From: Gammaproteobacteria bacterium
Lineage (GTDB): Bacteria > Pseudomonadota > Gammaproteobacteria > Coxiellales > Coxiellaceae
Assembly: GCA_030425685.1 (NCBI GenBank)
Contig: JAUIAD010000007.1
Span: 78,978 to 142,977, forward strand
Length of the DNA stretch: 64,000 nt
Direction: 5' to 3'
Both the position numbers and the translations under genes were made by a program. Each line of letters begins with the position of its first letter. Within the stretch, counting starts at the first letter, position 1. Below the pieces are notes generated by a model that was not told where the DNA came from, searched no databases, and saw only the letters and a program-made list of their open reading frames with translations. Of this stretch, positions 9,157 to 17,851 are shown in pieces.

Positions 9157-9615
9157 TTATGATCCTAGGCTGCAATTGATGCCTTTTGTTTTTGGGTCTT
9201 TGAATAGCAAAGCTGTTTTTGATCTTGACCAGTTTGTTGAAACTGAAAAGTATAGGTTAATAAGATGTTTTTGTTGTAAGTTACTCGGTACGCCATCAGA
9301 AAGAAAAGCGTATTGTCCGGATAGCCCCATGGGAAATAATCTTACATCCGTATGTGCAACCTTCGCATTAGCACTTTCTTGTAATGATTTTGGATCTACT
9401 GAGTAATGTACTCGAATCGTTTTACCAAAATATTTATGATATAAAATTCTGCATTCTTTATTGTATTTTGGCGCTGGTGATGCGTTTTCATGAAATGCTT
9501 TTACATTTTTTAAAGTAAGAGCCACTGAATCTTCTTGTCCAATAGGCGTAGCAGCTAGAGAGGTGGTAGTGAAAAACATTAACGATGAGAGAGAAAGTAA
9601 GATTATTTTTTTCAT
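9157..9615 (-). CDS. Secreted hypothetical protein
   Basis: A 152-residue exported protein with no recognised domain. The signal peptide MKKIILLSLSSLMFFTTTSLAA is unambiguous, with cleavage after ALA/AA near residue 22. The mature part is about 130 residues, mixed alpha/beta in composition, with two cysteines (KECRILY near residue 55 and GINCSLGS at the C-terminus) that could form one disulfide. AAAAGGAA precedes the ATG. The gene stands alone with its own upstream region shared with the divergent doxX gene. Function unknown. Confidence 0.75.
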   Translation of the reverse strand: MKKIILLSLSSLMFFTTTSLAATPIGQEDSVALTLKNVKAFHENASPAPKYNKECRILYHKYFGKTIRVHYSVDPKSLQESANAKVAHTDVRLFPMGLSGQYAFLSDGVPSNLQQKHLINLYFSVSTNWSRSKTALLFKDPKTKGINCSLGS

Positions 9616-9778
9616 TGAATGTTCCTTTTCATTTTTAAAAATAAAAATTCAGCTTATATAAAGTAAGTACCTAAGTAAAGGGAGAAATTAAAGATATTCT
9701 TCAGAGTATAGCCTGTGTGAAATTTATTATTTTTGTTCTATATTTGACTACATCTAGTGATAAAGAGGAGAAGCGGTC

Positions 9779-10225
9779 ATGTCTAAGGGCTGTTCAGTAT
9801 TACAGAGTTTCGTCGCCTTAGCGGGTCGAATCTGCGTTTCTCTGATTTTTGTCGTTGCCGGCTTGCAGAAGGTAGTTGCTTTCGACTCGACCATGGCACT
9901 GATGGAAAAAGCAGGGGTTCCACACGCAGAATGGGTGCTAATTGCGTCGATTATCTTTGAGTTAGGCGGTGGTATATTAGTCTTTTTAGGCTTATACGCA
10001 CGTTTTGGAGCATTTTTATTGTTTGTCTTTATTATTCCGGTCACCTACTACTTTCACTCCTTCTGGGGTATGGAGCCAGGTACAGCGGACTATGTGACAC
10101 AGACACACCATGCATTAAAGAATCTGTCCATTTGGGGAGCAACGCTATATATTATGGCGTTTGGCCCAGGATCAATCAGTTTTGACTGGTTCCGATGTCG
10201 GAACCGTCGAAAATCCACAGAATAG
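9779..10225 (+). CDS. DoxX family membrane protein
   Basis: A 148-residue inner-membrane protein with four hydrophobic helices. The N-terminal block GRICVSLIFVVAGLQKVVAF and the following ASIIFELGGGILVFLGLYAR are characteristic of the DoxX/DoxD family, whose members are quinone-linked redox or membrane-stress proteins in various bacteria. A strong GAGGAG precedes the ATG. It is monocistronic and is followed by a 12-bp stem. No partner gene in the neighbourhood clarifies its substrate. Confidence 0.88.
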   Translation: MSKGCSVLQSFVALAGRICVSLIFVVAGLQKVVAFDSTMALMEKAGVPHAEWVLIASIIFELGGGILVFLGLYARFGAFLLFVFIIPVTYYFHSFWGMEPGTADYVTQTHHALKNLSIWGATLYIMAFGPGSISFDWFRCRNRRKSTE

Positions 10226-10249
10226 CTATAAACGCTATTCCGTGGAGGG

Positions 10250-10285
10250 ATCGCTGCTTTTTTTCGAGGTTGTAAAAGCAGCGAT
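10250..10285 (+). terminator. Hairpin terminator candidate after doxX
   Basis: The perfect 12-base arms ATCGCTGCTTTT and AAAAGCAGCGAT enclose a 12-base spacer about 25 bp after the doxX stop, followed by TCTTT. The T-run lies inside the stem rather than after it, so termination efficiency is uncertain. A smaller stem, AATAGC/GCTATT, overlaps the stop codon at 10221-10239. Confidence 0.55.
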
Positions 10286-10357
10286 TCTTTGCGTCCTACC
10301 TTCTAAAAGCTTATACTTCGCTTCGAATTAACGTTAATTTTGTGGAAACAAGCTGAC

Positions 10358-11134
10358 ATGTCGCAATCAAAAGTAGAAGCGAAGCTGATTCATTATGCTA
10401 AAAAAGCAATGAATGATTATCGAATGATCGATAAGGGCGACCGGGTTATGGTCTGCCTTTCCGGAGGAAAAGATTCCTATACCTTGCTCAACGTGTTAAA
10501 TCATATTCGCATTGAGTCTCACTATAAATTTGAGATCTTTGCTTTTACATTGGATCAAAGCCAGCCGGGTTGGGATGATTCCGCTATGCGCGCTTGGATT
10601 GAAAATAAAAAAATCCCTTATGAAATTTTAAACCGCGATACCTATTCGATCGTTAAAGAAAAAATCCCAGAGGGCAAAACCTATTGCTCGTTATGCTCGC
10701 GTTTAAGACGCGGCATTATTTATCGTTATGCAGAAGAAAATGGCTTTAATAAAATCGCTTTAGGTCATCACCGCGATGATTTAATTCAAACCTTGTTAAT
10801 GTCTATTATTTATGGTGGCCAATTGCGCTCAATGCCGCCAAAGCTGTTAACAGATAATAAAAAGCATATTGTCGTGCGGCCATTATCTTTTTGTCAGGAA
10901 AAGGATATTATTGAATATGCCAATGAGCAAAATTTTCCGATTATCCCATGTAACTTATGTGGTACACAGGAAAATTTAGCACGACAGCGCATTAAAAAAT
11001 TAATTGATACATTGGCTGAGCAAAACCCCAAAGTTCCAAGTAATATTTTAAGATCAATTAGTAATATTAAACCCAGCCAATTAATGGATCATGATTTTTG
11101 GGACTTTCGCAACTTAGAGGTAGAACCAGTATGA
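10358..11134 (+). CDS. ttcA: tRNA 2-thiocytidine biosynthesis protein TtcA
   Basis: The cytosolic enzyme that thiolates cytidine 32 of certain tRNAs. The ATP-pyrophosphatase PP-loop SGGKDS is at residues 35-40. The iron-sulfur ligands are present as CSLC (Cys110, Cys113) and CNLC (Cys198, Cys201), with [14 protein letters not shown] between them. The length of 258 residues is somewhat short of the E. coli protein but complete in its motifs. The start at 10358 is preferred over an in-frame TTG at 10340. The stop overlaps the ATG of the phytochelatin-synthase-like gene (ATGA), so the two are translationally coupled. Confidence 0.93.
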   Translation: MSQSKVEAKLIHYAKKAMNDYRMIDKGDRVMVCLSGGKDSYTLLNVLNHIRIESHYKFEIFAFTLDQSQPGWDDSAMRAWIENKKIPYEILNRDTYSIVKEKIPEGKTYCSLCSRLRRGIIYRYAEENGFNKIALGHHRDDLIQTLLMSIIYGGQLRSMPPKLLTDNKKHIVVRPLSFCQEKDIIEYANEQNFPIIPCNLCGTQENLARQRIKKLIDTLAEQNPKVPSNILRSISNIKPSQLMDHDFWDFRNLEVEPV

Positions 11135-11844
11135 TAAAATCTTGTGTTAAAACGTTATTAACTTCTGGCCTACTGCTTTCAGTAGCAGCATCCTTCGCTT
11201 TGCCGTTGCCAAAAAATATTATTGGCTTTTCCTCCAAACAAGGACAGCAATTGTTATTACAAAGTAACAATAAAGCGGCTTATTGGCGGCTCGCACCTTA
11301 TTTTATTACCGAAAGAGGGCTAAGCTGGTGTGCTATTGCTGCTGATGTGATGGCTTTAAACGCGCTTGGGATTAAAAAACCGCTAACGCCAGAACATGCA
11401 CCTTACCGCATATTTACACAAGATACTTTTTTTAATAACGCCAAAGCTATTGATGTTATTCCACCGGCGCGCGTTTTTGCTGGTGGCGTTACTTTAGCAC
11501 AAGATAAAAAATTGCTTGAAGCGCATGGTGTTAACGTCAAAATGGTTTATGCCGATCAAAGTAGCGCGGATGATTTCCGCCAAGCTGCCATTGATGCTAT
11601 TGGTAGCAAAAATAAAGTAATACTGATTAATTATTGTCGAAATGTTATCGGTCAAACAGGTTGCGGCCATTTTTCACCGTTAGCAGCATACAACAAAAAA
11701 GCTGATCGCTTTTTAATAATGGATGTCGCTCGTTATAAATACCCTCCTGCTTGGGTTAAAGCGAATGAGCTTTACAAGGCAATTTCTGTCGGTAAAGATA
11801 CTACCAGTCATTTGCACCGCGGCTATCTTATCGTATCAAAATAG
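11131..11844 (+). CDS. Secreted phytochelatin-synthase-like cysteine protease
   Basis: A 237-residue papain-fold enzyme of the phytochelatin synthase family. The catalytic triad is visible: Cys67 in [17 protein letters not shown], His180 in [11 protein letters not shown] and Asp198 in [14 protein letters not shown]. Bacterial single-domain members typically hydrolyse glutathione to gamma-Glu-Cys plus glycine and make little phytochelatin (family knowledge). An N-terminal signal sequence ending near SFA (residue 23) indicates export to the periplasm or beyond. GAGGTAG precedes the ATG, which overlaps the ttcA stop. Pairing with a tRNA thiolation gene may be accidental. Confidence 0.9.
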   Translation: MIKSCVKTLLTSGLLLSVAASFALPLPKNIIGFSSKQGQQLLLQSNNKAAYWRLAPYFITERGLSWCAIAADVMALNALGIKKPLTPEHAPYRIFTQDTFFNNAKAIDVIPPARVFAGGVTLAQDKKLLEAHGVNVKMVYADQSSADDFRQAAIDAIGSKNKVILINYCRNVIGQTGCGHFSPLAAYNKKADRFLIMDVARYKYPPAWVKANELYKAISVGKDTTSHLHRGYLIVSK

Positions 11845-11847
11845 ATA

Positions 11848-13626
11848 TTATTGTAGAGGCCAGAACCAGACTAGTAGTGGCAAGGATATGATTAGAATAA
11901 TAATTTCTAACGGTAACCCTAAGCGGATATAATCTGAAAATTTATATCCGCCTGGCCCCATCACCAGCGTATTATTTTGATGTCCGACTGGTGTTAAAAA
12001 TGAACATGAAGCGCCAATGGCAACAGCCATTAAAAATGGATCGGGGCTTGCATGCATCGCTTGCGCAACACTACCCGCAATAGGCGCCATCACAACAGCT
12101 GTTGCAGCATTATTCATAAAATCAGATAAAGTCATCGTGACCACTAACAGTAAACCTAAAATATAAATATGCGGTAAGTGCACAGTAAGCTTTAAAATAA
12201 AGTGCGAAATTAACGCCGTTCCCCCTGTCGTTTGTAACGCATGTCCGATTGGAATCATTGCTGCTAATAATAAAATCACAGACCATTCAATACCATCATA
12301 GATAAGCCTAGTAGGGATCGAGCGTGTTAATATCATCGCTAACACCACACCACCGAAGGCAATTTGTACGGGAAGTAGCTGTAGTGCGGTTAGCACAATA
12401 CCAACAATAAAAATAACTGTTGGCAACCATTTATATTTGCGCACACCAACTTGCAAGCCGCGTTCAATTAAGGGGAGAAAACCTAAACTGGAGATATTTT
12501 CTTTTAAAGTATCGGTAGGGCCTTGTAATAAAACCACATCACCAGCTCGCAATTTTACTTTATTCAAACGTTTTTTAAAGGGTTTTCCTTGACGAGCAAT
12601 AGCAATTAAATTAATTCGGTAGCGAGAACGCAAACGACTAGTCTGTGAAGAGCGGTTTTCTATGCGCGCACCTGGGGGAATTACCGCTTCAATTAATGCA
12701 ACATCTTCAGAGCGCAAAACATCAGAAGTTATTTTTTCAGTACCAATAAGCTCTATACTACCTTGTTGCAGAATTTCCTCTAATACCTGCGGGGTTGATT
12801 CTATAATCAATATATCATCTTGCTTTAAACGATGTTCTGGTGGTAAAACAAAGCGCTTACGTTTATTGCGAATAATTCCTATTAATACAAAATCACTATG
12901 TAGCTTTTTCTCTAACTCTTTTACTGTCTTGCCAATAAGCTGAGAGCCAGCAGGAATTTTTATTTCAGCAATATAATCTTGAATCTGGAACATTTCTTCT
13001 GGCTTGCGTGCAGCTTTACGCCTACCAGGCATTAAACGCCAACCCACCAAAGAGATAAAAATAATACCAATAATGGCAACCGGCACACCGACAAGAGAAA
13101 AGCTAAACATTGAAAAGGGGTCAGCAACAATTTGTGCACGATAGTTAGATATTAATAGGTTCGGTGGTGTACCAATTAAGGTTGTTAACCCACCCAACCC
13201 TGACGCTAAAGCGATAGGCATAAGCACTAATGAAGGTGAGCGTTTACTCTTCAGCGCCGTTTGAATAGCAACCGGCATCATCAATGCTAATGCGCCGACA
13301 TTATTCATAAAAGCCGATAATACCGCTGAGATGATTGAAAGTGTGGCAATGTGCAAGGTTGCACTCGATGTGACACTTGTTATTTTTTTTACAACAAGTG
13401 ACATTGCACCCGAGCGACGAATTGCATCAGAAATGATCATAACGCAGGCAACCGTAATAACTGCCGGATTAGCAAGACCCGAGTATGCGTCTGAAAAGGG
13501 CACAGCCCCAACCGCCACAGAAGCCGTTAACGCCAGTATAGCCACAACATCATAGCGCCAGTAGCCCCAAATAAAAAAGGCCATGGTAATTACGAGAATA
13601 ATCAGTATGGTATACGGTCCATGCAT
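11848..13626 (-). CDS. SLC13-type anion permease with two TrkA_C domains
   Basis: A 592-residue polytopic carrier. About ten to twelve hydrophobic helices flank a soluble centre at about residues 195-385 that holds two TrkA_C/RCK_C modules (IPAGSQLIGKTVKELE and later IPPGARIENRSSQTSRLR). The helices carry family motifs such as MNNVGALALMMPVA, IGTPPNLLIS and ASCSFLTPVGHQNN. Such permeases move sulfate, dicarboxylates or similar anions with a cation. The start at 13626 is preferred because the upstream 12 codons from 13662 are hydrophilic and precede the first helix. It converges with the phytochelatin-synthase gene, only three bases apart. Confidence 0.9.
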   Translation of the reverse strand: MHGPYTILIILVITMAFFIWGYWRYDVVAILALTASVAVGAVPFSDAYSGLANPAVITVACVMIISDAIRRSGAMSLVVKKITSVTSSATLHIATLSIISAVLSAFMNNVGALALMMPVAIQTALKSKRSPSLVLMPIALASGLGGLTTLIGTPPNLLISNYRAQIVADPFSMFSFSLVGVPVAIIGIIFISLVGWRLMPGRRKAARKPEEMFQIQDYIAEIKIPAGSQLIGKTVKELEKKLHSDFVLIGIIRNKRKRFVLPPEHRLKQDDILIIESTPQVLEEILQQGSIELIGTEKITSDVLRSEDVALIEAVIPPGARIENRSSQTSRLRSRYRINLIAIARQGKPFKKRLNKVKLRAGDVVLLQGPTDTLKENISSLGFLPLIERGLQVGVRKYKWLPTVIFIVGIVLTALQLLPVQIAFGGVVLAMILTRSIPTRLIYDGIEWSVILLLAAMIPIGHALQTTGGTALISHFILKLTVHLPHIYILGLLLVVTMTLSDFMNNAATAVVMAPIAGSVAQAMHASPDPFLMAVAIGASCSFLTPVGHQNNTLVMGPGGYKFSDYIRLGLPLEIIILIISLPLLVWFWPLQ

Positions 13627-13733
13627 GAATCCATCATAACCTATCCGCTTCGAACTGCACAATACTGCTGATGAACAAATTATCGCAAATATTCGCGCTT
13701 GATTTGTGAGATCAAAAACTGAATAATCAAACT

Positions 13734-14285
13734 ATGTTAAGAGCATTTTTTGGTATCCCCATATGTGAACAAGATGAGCTTTTAATGGCTCAATTGATAA
13801 AACAAATGCGCAGCGATAAGGACGATGATCCACACTGGATTGATCCTCAGCATTGGCATATCACGATAAAATTTTTTGCTAGTGTGGAAGCAGAAACGCT
13901 TACGCCTATCTGTGAGTCGATTGAAGAGGTAACCTCAACACTGGCGCCATTTTTTTTAGGTGTCAGAAAAATTGCTGGCTTTCCTGCAGCAAATTCGCGT
14001 AATATTGCTGCACATTTGATTCCTCATAAAGCATTGCGGCTAATTTTTGATAGTTTGGATGAAGCAGCATGCGTGATGGGGATAGCAAAAGAAACTAGGC
14101 GATTTCGACCCCATATTACCTTGGCTAAATTTCGTTCTAATATTTTACCTTTTGAACCTGTTTCATTGACTGATTTTAAAATAACAGCAAAAGAACTGGT
14201 TTTGTATGAAAGTAAACCTGCACGTGAAGGGAGTCATTATATTCCACTGCGTAGGTTTCCCTTAACTGGAGAAAAAGATGTCTGA
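13734..14285 (+). CDS. thpR: RNA 2',3'-cyclic phosphodiesterase (LigT/ThpR)
   Basis: A 183-residue 2H phosphoesterase. The two catalytic HxT motifs are H42-I-T in HWHITIKF and H127-I-T in FRPHITLAKF, with normal spacing. The enzyme opens 2',3'-cyclic phosphates on RNA ends, and family members also ligate tRNA halves in vitro. The N-terminal RAFFGIPI and C-terminal LVLYESKP segments match the family. The last 8 bases overlap the start of the following small gene, indicating coupled translation. Confidence 0.92.
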   Translation: MLRAFFGIPICEQDELLMAQLIKQMRSDKDDDPHWIDPQHWHITIKFFASVEAETLTPICESIEEVTSTLAPFFLGVRKIAGFPAANSRNIAAHLIPHKALRLIFDSLDEAACVMGIAKETRRFRPHITLAKFRSNILPFEPVSLTDFKITAKELVLYESKPAREGSHYIPLRRFPLTGEKDV

Positions 14286-14571
14286 AAAAGTTGAAGATTT
14301 AACCATTGAGTACATTGAAGATGGTATTACTACCGTTAAAGAATTGGAAAAAGTTATTTTGACCAAAGGCGCCTGGTGCACCATTCTTTACAAACTGCAA
14401 AATTGGAATCGTACTAAGCAAGAGTACAGTCCTGTTTCTTATTCTATTCGTCGCTATCAAAAACGCAATGGTGAATATCAGCAACGGTCTAAGTTTAATA
14501 TTTCTAGCCGTGATCAAGCACAGAAAATTGTTGATGCTTTAAATAATTGGTTGGGCGAAGAAGAACAATAG
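14278..14571 (+). CDS. Small conserved hypothetical, PC4-like pattern
   Basis: A 97-residue soluble protein starting inside the end of thpR, with GGAG upstream. The core WCTILYKLQNWNRTKQEY followed by SYSIRRYQKRNGEYQQ and KFNISSRDQAQKIVDAL reads as beta strands plus a C-terminal helix. The pattern is reminiscent of PC4/YdbC single-stranded nucleic-acid-binding folds, where a basic RxYxKRNGE strand contacts DNA. That assignment is inference from pattern only. Coupling to an RNA phosphodiesterase gene would fit a nucleic-acid role. Confidence 0.7.
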   Translation: MSEKVEDLTIEYIEDGITTVKELEKVILTKGAWCTILYKLQNWNRTKQEYSPVSYSIRRYQKRNGEYQQRSKFNISSRDQAQKIVDALNNWLGEEEQ

Positions 14572-14580
14572 GCTAATCTG

Positions 14581-14624
14581 TAACAGGGTGGGCTAGTGCT
14601 GTAATTTACGTAGCCCACCAGTTA
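14581..14624. repeat. Palindromic element at the truncated MFS gene end
   Basis: GGTGGGCTA at 14587-14595 pairs perfectly with TAGCCCACC at 14611-14619, and the stem extends imperfectly outward (TAAC at 14581 against GTTA ending 14624). The stop codon of the MFS remnant lies within the left arm. It may serve as terminator for the prp operon, although there is no T-run on either side. Confidence 0.6.
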
Positions 14625-14757
14625 GCAGCATCGCAAAGTTATTATGAATCAGCATCGGCGTAAATACAGTTAACATAAGGCTGTAGCCAGTAAAACCAAA
14701 AAAAATCACCAAATACATTGGTATCAAGTTTTTAAGAGGCTTTCTTGGCTCTTGCAT
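14593..14757 (-). pseudogene. Truncated MFS transporter, N-terminal 54 codons
   Basis: An open frame of 54 codons starts immediately after the prpD stop codon (14758-14760). It begins MQEPRKPLKNLIPMY and continues LVIFFGFTGYSLMLTVFTPML. This has the look of the first transmembrane helix of an MFS drug/metabolite carrier, with a typical post-helix TPM motif. After about residue 42 it turns into an unrelated tail, LLTGGLRKLQH, and stops within a palindromic element. No further MFS sequence follows before the convergent gene at 14571. I read it as a gene truncated by deletion, perhaps at the palindrome. It could still be expressed as a small membrane peptide. Confidence 0.65.
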
Positions 14758-16212
14758 CTACGATTTAATATCCTTATAAACAAAAGCATCTAAGAATGTA
14801 TCAACATTAGCATTAAGTAATGTATCTTGGTCGTCACAAAGCGTAACAATGTTTTCAGCTTTATCTTTTTCAAAAGTCTCATAAACACTCTTGTAAAACT
14901 TTTCCATTAACACGGGAATACCTTCGTCACGACGACGTCGATGCCCGATAGGATAGTCAATAGAGATTTCTTGCGTGGCGCTACCATCGCTAAAGAAAAT
15001 CTGTACTGCATTACCAATAGAGCGTTTATCAGGATCCAAATATTCTTTGGTAAAACGGGGCTCTTCCGTGACTGCCATTTTATCTCTCAAAGCATCGATC
15101 AAGGGGTTTTGCGCAACATCATCTTCATAGTGTGCGGCAGTAAGCTCACCAAAAATTAAACCAATTGCAACCATATATTGCAAACAATGATCACGATCCG
15201 CAGGGTTATAAAGCGGGCCTGTCTTGTCGATAATACGAACGGCAGACTCCTGCGTTTTAATATGAATTTTTTCAATTTCCTCAAATCGATCTTTTATTTC
15301 AGGATGCAGTGCAATTGCACATTCAACTGCCGTTTGTGCATGAAACTCGGCGGGAAAAGAAATTTTAAATAAAACATTTTCCATCACATAGGATTCGTAA
15401 GGGCGCGCTAATTCAAATGCTTTACCATTAAAACTCACATCATAAAAACCCCATTTGGATGCTGATAAGGCACTGGGATACCCCATTTCACCACGGATCG
15501 CCATCAGCGCTAAGTAAACACCGCGACTACTAGCATCGCCGGCCGCCCATGATTTGCGTGACCCCGTATTCGGTGCATGGCGATAAGTTCTTAGGCTTTG
15601 ACCATCAACCCAAGCCAAAGAAATTGCATTGCAAATTTCGTCGTGTGTGCCGCCAAGAAGATGTGTCACTACAGCGGTTGTTGCTATTTTAACGAGAATA
15701 ACGTGATCAAGACCAACACGATTAAAACTGTTAGATAACGCGAGAATACCTTGAATTTCGTGCGCTTTAATCATTGCCGTTAATAGATCTTTAACGGTAA
15801 ATGGAATTTTATCATCTTGGTTTAAATAATTACGGTTTAAATAATCCATAGTGGCTAAAATGCCGGCCAAGTTATCAGAAGGGTGACCCCATTCCGCAGC
15901 AAGCCAGGTATCATTAAAATCTAACCAACGAACTAGGGCGCCGATATTAAATGCCGCTCTTACCGGATCTAACACAAAACTTGTTCCTGGTACACGAGCG
16001 CCATTTTCTAAATTCGCATTCGGAACAATAGGCCCTAAGAGCTTTACGCAATTAGGATAGGCTAGCGCCATCAGGCCGCAAGCCATTGAGTCTAAGAGAT
16101 CATAATAAGCGGTGTTATAAGCTTCTTCGCTTTCTATTTCATACTGTTGGACATAGTTAGCTATATCGACAATGACCTGGTCGAATTCAGGGCGGGTATT
16201 TTCTGTTGTCAT
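14758..16212 (-). CDS. prpD: 2-methylcitrate dehydratase
   Basis: A 484-residue PrpD/MmgE family enzyme that dehydrates 2-methylcitrate to 2-methyl-cis-aconitate in the methylcitrate cycle of propionate oxidation. The family hallmarks include the N-terminal [33 protein letters not shown], and the active-site region [21 protein letters not shown] near residues 97-117. [20 protein letters not shown] near residue 210 is also typical. The length is normal for PrpD. It follows prpC by six bases, so the pair is an operon. No acnD, prpF, prpB or regulator prpR lies next to it in this window. Confidence 0.95.
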   Translation of the reverse strand: MTTENTRPEFDQVIVDIANYVQQYEIESEEAYNTAYYDLLDSMACGLMALAYPNCVKLLGPIVPNANLENGARVPGTSFVLDPVRAAFNIGALVRWLDFNDTWLAAEWGHPSDNLAGILATMDYLNRNYLNQDDKIPFTVKDLLTAMIKAHEIQGILALSNSFNRVGLDHVILVKIATTAVVTHLLGGTHDEICNAISLAWVDGQSLRTYRHAPNTGSRKSWAAGDASSRGVYLALMAIRGEMGYPSALSASKWGFYDVSFNGKAFELARPYESYVMENVLFKISFPAEFHAQTAVECAIALHPEIKDRFEEIEKIHIKTQESAVRIIDKTGPLYNPADRDHCLQYMVAIGLIFGELTAAHYEDDVAQNPLIDALRDKMAVTEEPRFTKEYLDPDKRSIGNAVQIFFSDGSATQEISIDYPIGHRRRRDEGIPVLMEKFYKSVYETFEKDKAENIVTLCDDQDTLLNANVDTFLDAFVYKDIKS

Positions 16213-16218
16213 AATCTT

Positions 16219-17337
16219 TTAACGTTCATTAATGGGTATAAAGTCTTGTGGTTCTGGGCCCGTGTATTCAGACAGGGGACGAATTAATTTATTACGCGCG
16301 CGCTGTTCAAGAATATGGGCTGACCAGCCTGCAATTCTAGACATTACAAATAACGGTGTAAACATATTTGTAGGAATATTACAAAATGCATAGGCGGAAG
16401 CGCTATAGAAGTCGAGATTAGGAAAAAGATTTTTTTCATTTTTCATTACGGCTTCAATAGATTCTGATACAGGGTAAAGCATTTTATTTTGTGAAACAGT
16501 GCCAGCAAGTTTTCGCGCCCATTCTTTAATGATATCAGAGCGTGGATCAGACACCGTATAAACGCGATGTCCAAATCCCATAATAACTTCTTTATTCGTC
16601 AGCATTTCCAACACACCTTTTTCCGCTTCTTCAGGTGTTTTAAATTGCGAAATTAATTCAAATGCTTTTTCATTAGCACCACCGTGTAGCGGGCCGCGCA
16701 AAGTACCAATAGCACTACAAATAGCAGAGTAAAAATCTGATAATGTTGCCGCTGTCACTCTGGCTGCAAACGTTGAGGCGTTAAATTCATGTTCGGCATA
16801 AAGAATTAAAGAAGCATTTAACATCTCAACCTGAAGCGGTTCTGGGGTTCTTTTATAGAGTAGTCGTAAAAAATAGGAAGCAATGGACGGCAACGTTAAT
16901 TCGGTGGATATGCGTTCACCTGTTTTATGAAAATGATACCAATATAGTAGCATCCCTGGAAAAATAGCAATTAAACGATTGGCGATATCAGCGCCATGTT
17001 CAAGATCTTTTTCAGGTTCCAAACTACCCAGTAAAGAGGTCCCGGAACGCAATACATCCATCGGATGCGCATCAGCTGGGATGACTTCCAATAAAGTCTT
17101 TAGCTCAGCAGGGAGTGAGCGCATGCCTGTTAGCATTAATTGGTAATCAGCAAGCTCCTTTGCACTTGGTAATTTACCATAAATTAATAAGTAAGCGACT
17201 TCTTCAAATGAGGCATGCTGTGCTAATTCATCGATCGCATAGCCGCGGTAACGTAAACCAATACCTTCTTGACTAACATTACAAATCGCCGATTCGCCTG
17301 CTTTGATACCCGCAAGACCGCCGCTTTTATCGCTCAT
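16219..17337 (-). CDS. prpC: 2-methylcitrate synthase
   Basis: A 372-residue citrate-synthase-fold enzyme condensing propionyl-CoA with oxaloacetate. The catalytic residues are His218 in GPLHGGANEKAFE, His257 in MGFGHRVY and Asp309 in LDFYSASAY. The short length and the N-terminal KAGESAICNVSQEGIGLRYRG mark it as a PrpC/type II-like enzyme rather than the long hexameric GltA. It starts one base after the thioesterase stop and six bases before prpD, so all three are one operon read right to left. Confidence 0.95.
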   Translation of the reverse strand: MSDKSGGLAGIKAGESAICNVSQEGIGLRYRGYAIDELAQHASFEEVAYLLIYGKLPSAKELADYQLMLTGMRSLPAELKTLLEVIPADAHPMDVLRSGTSLLGSLEPEKDLEHGADIANRLIAIFPGMLLYWYHFHKTGERISTELTLPSIASYFLRLLYKRTPEPLQVEMLNASLILYAEHEFNASTFAARVTAATLSDFYSAICSAIGTLRGPLHGGANEKAFELISQFKTPEEAEKGVLEMLTNKEVIMGFGHRVYTVSDPRSDIIKEWARKLAGTVSQNKMLYPVSESIEAVMKNEKNLFPNLDFYSASAYAFCNIPTNMFTPLFVMSRIAGWSAHILEQRARNKLIRPLSEYTGPEPQDFIPINER

Positions 17338-17338
17338 G

Positions 17339-17773
17339 TTATTTTCCTTCTTTACGCTGCATAATAGACATCGTTAAGCGATTGACTGAAATTAAATCTT
17401 CATCTTTATTAATAATTTGAATATTCCATACTTGCGTGCTGTGCCCTAAATGATAAGGTGTTGCAGTGGCAAAAACGGTACCTTCGCGTATTGATTTTAT
17501 ATGGCTAGTATTAATGGAAAGACCAACAGCATAATGTGTTTGTTGGTTAACACAATAATTGGCTGCTGTACTGCCTACCGTTTCAGCTAGCACACACGAA
17601 GCACCACCGTGCATAATACCAAGGGGTTGATGCGTGCGATGATCAACATCCATTTTGGCTACCAAAAAGTCTTCACCAATGCCGACAAACTCAATGCCTA
17701 AATGCTCAGCCATCGTATCTTTGGAACGTTTTGCTATATCTTCAAGGGTAATTTTCTCAATCCAAATCGTCAT
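17339..17773 (-). CDS. Hotdog-fold acyl-CoA thioesterase (PaaI/YdiI-like)
   Basis: A 144-residue hotdog thioesterase. MHGGASCVLAETVGSTAAN at about residues 53-71 contains the conserved HGG and the catalytic Glu of the YdiI/MenI and PaaI group. The next strand, VGLSINTSHIKSIREGTVFA, is typical as well. It would hydrolyse a CoA thioester in the cytosol. As first gene of the prp operon it may relieve accumulation of propionyl- or related CoA esters, which is inference from position. The YdiI-like menaquinone role is another option. Confidence 0.85.
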   Translation of the reverse strand: MTIWIEKITLEDIAKRSKDTMAEHLGIEFVGIGEDFLVAKMDVDHRTHQPLGIMHGGASCVLAETVGSTAANYCVNQQTHYAVGLSINTSHIKSIREGTVFATATPYHLGHSTQVWNIQIINKDEDLISVNRLTMSIMQRKEGK

Positions 17774-17793
17774 ATTCTTCTACCTAAAATATT

Positions 17794-17829
17794 AAAAAAG
17801 CGCCATAGCATTACCGCCATAGCGCTTTG
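17794..17829 (-). terminator. Rho-independent terminator of the bactofilin gene
   Basis: Read on the minus strand, AAAGCGC is followed by a loop region with internal pairing (TATGGC) and closes with GCGCTTTTTT, giving a GC stem and a T-run. It lies about 25 bp after the bactofilin stop and 20 bp before the start of the thioesterase gene, so it separates bactofilin from the prp operon. Confidence 0.8.
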
Positions 17830-17851
17830 ATTCTACCATGATGCCAAACAA

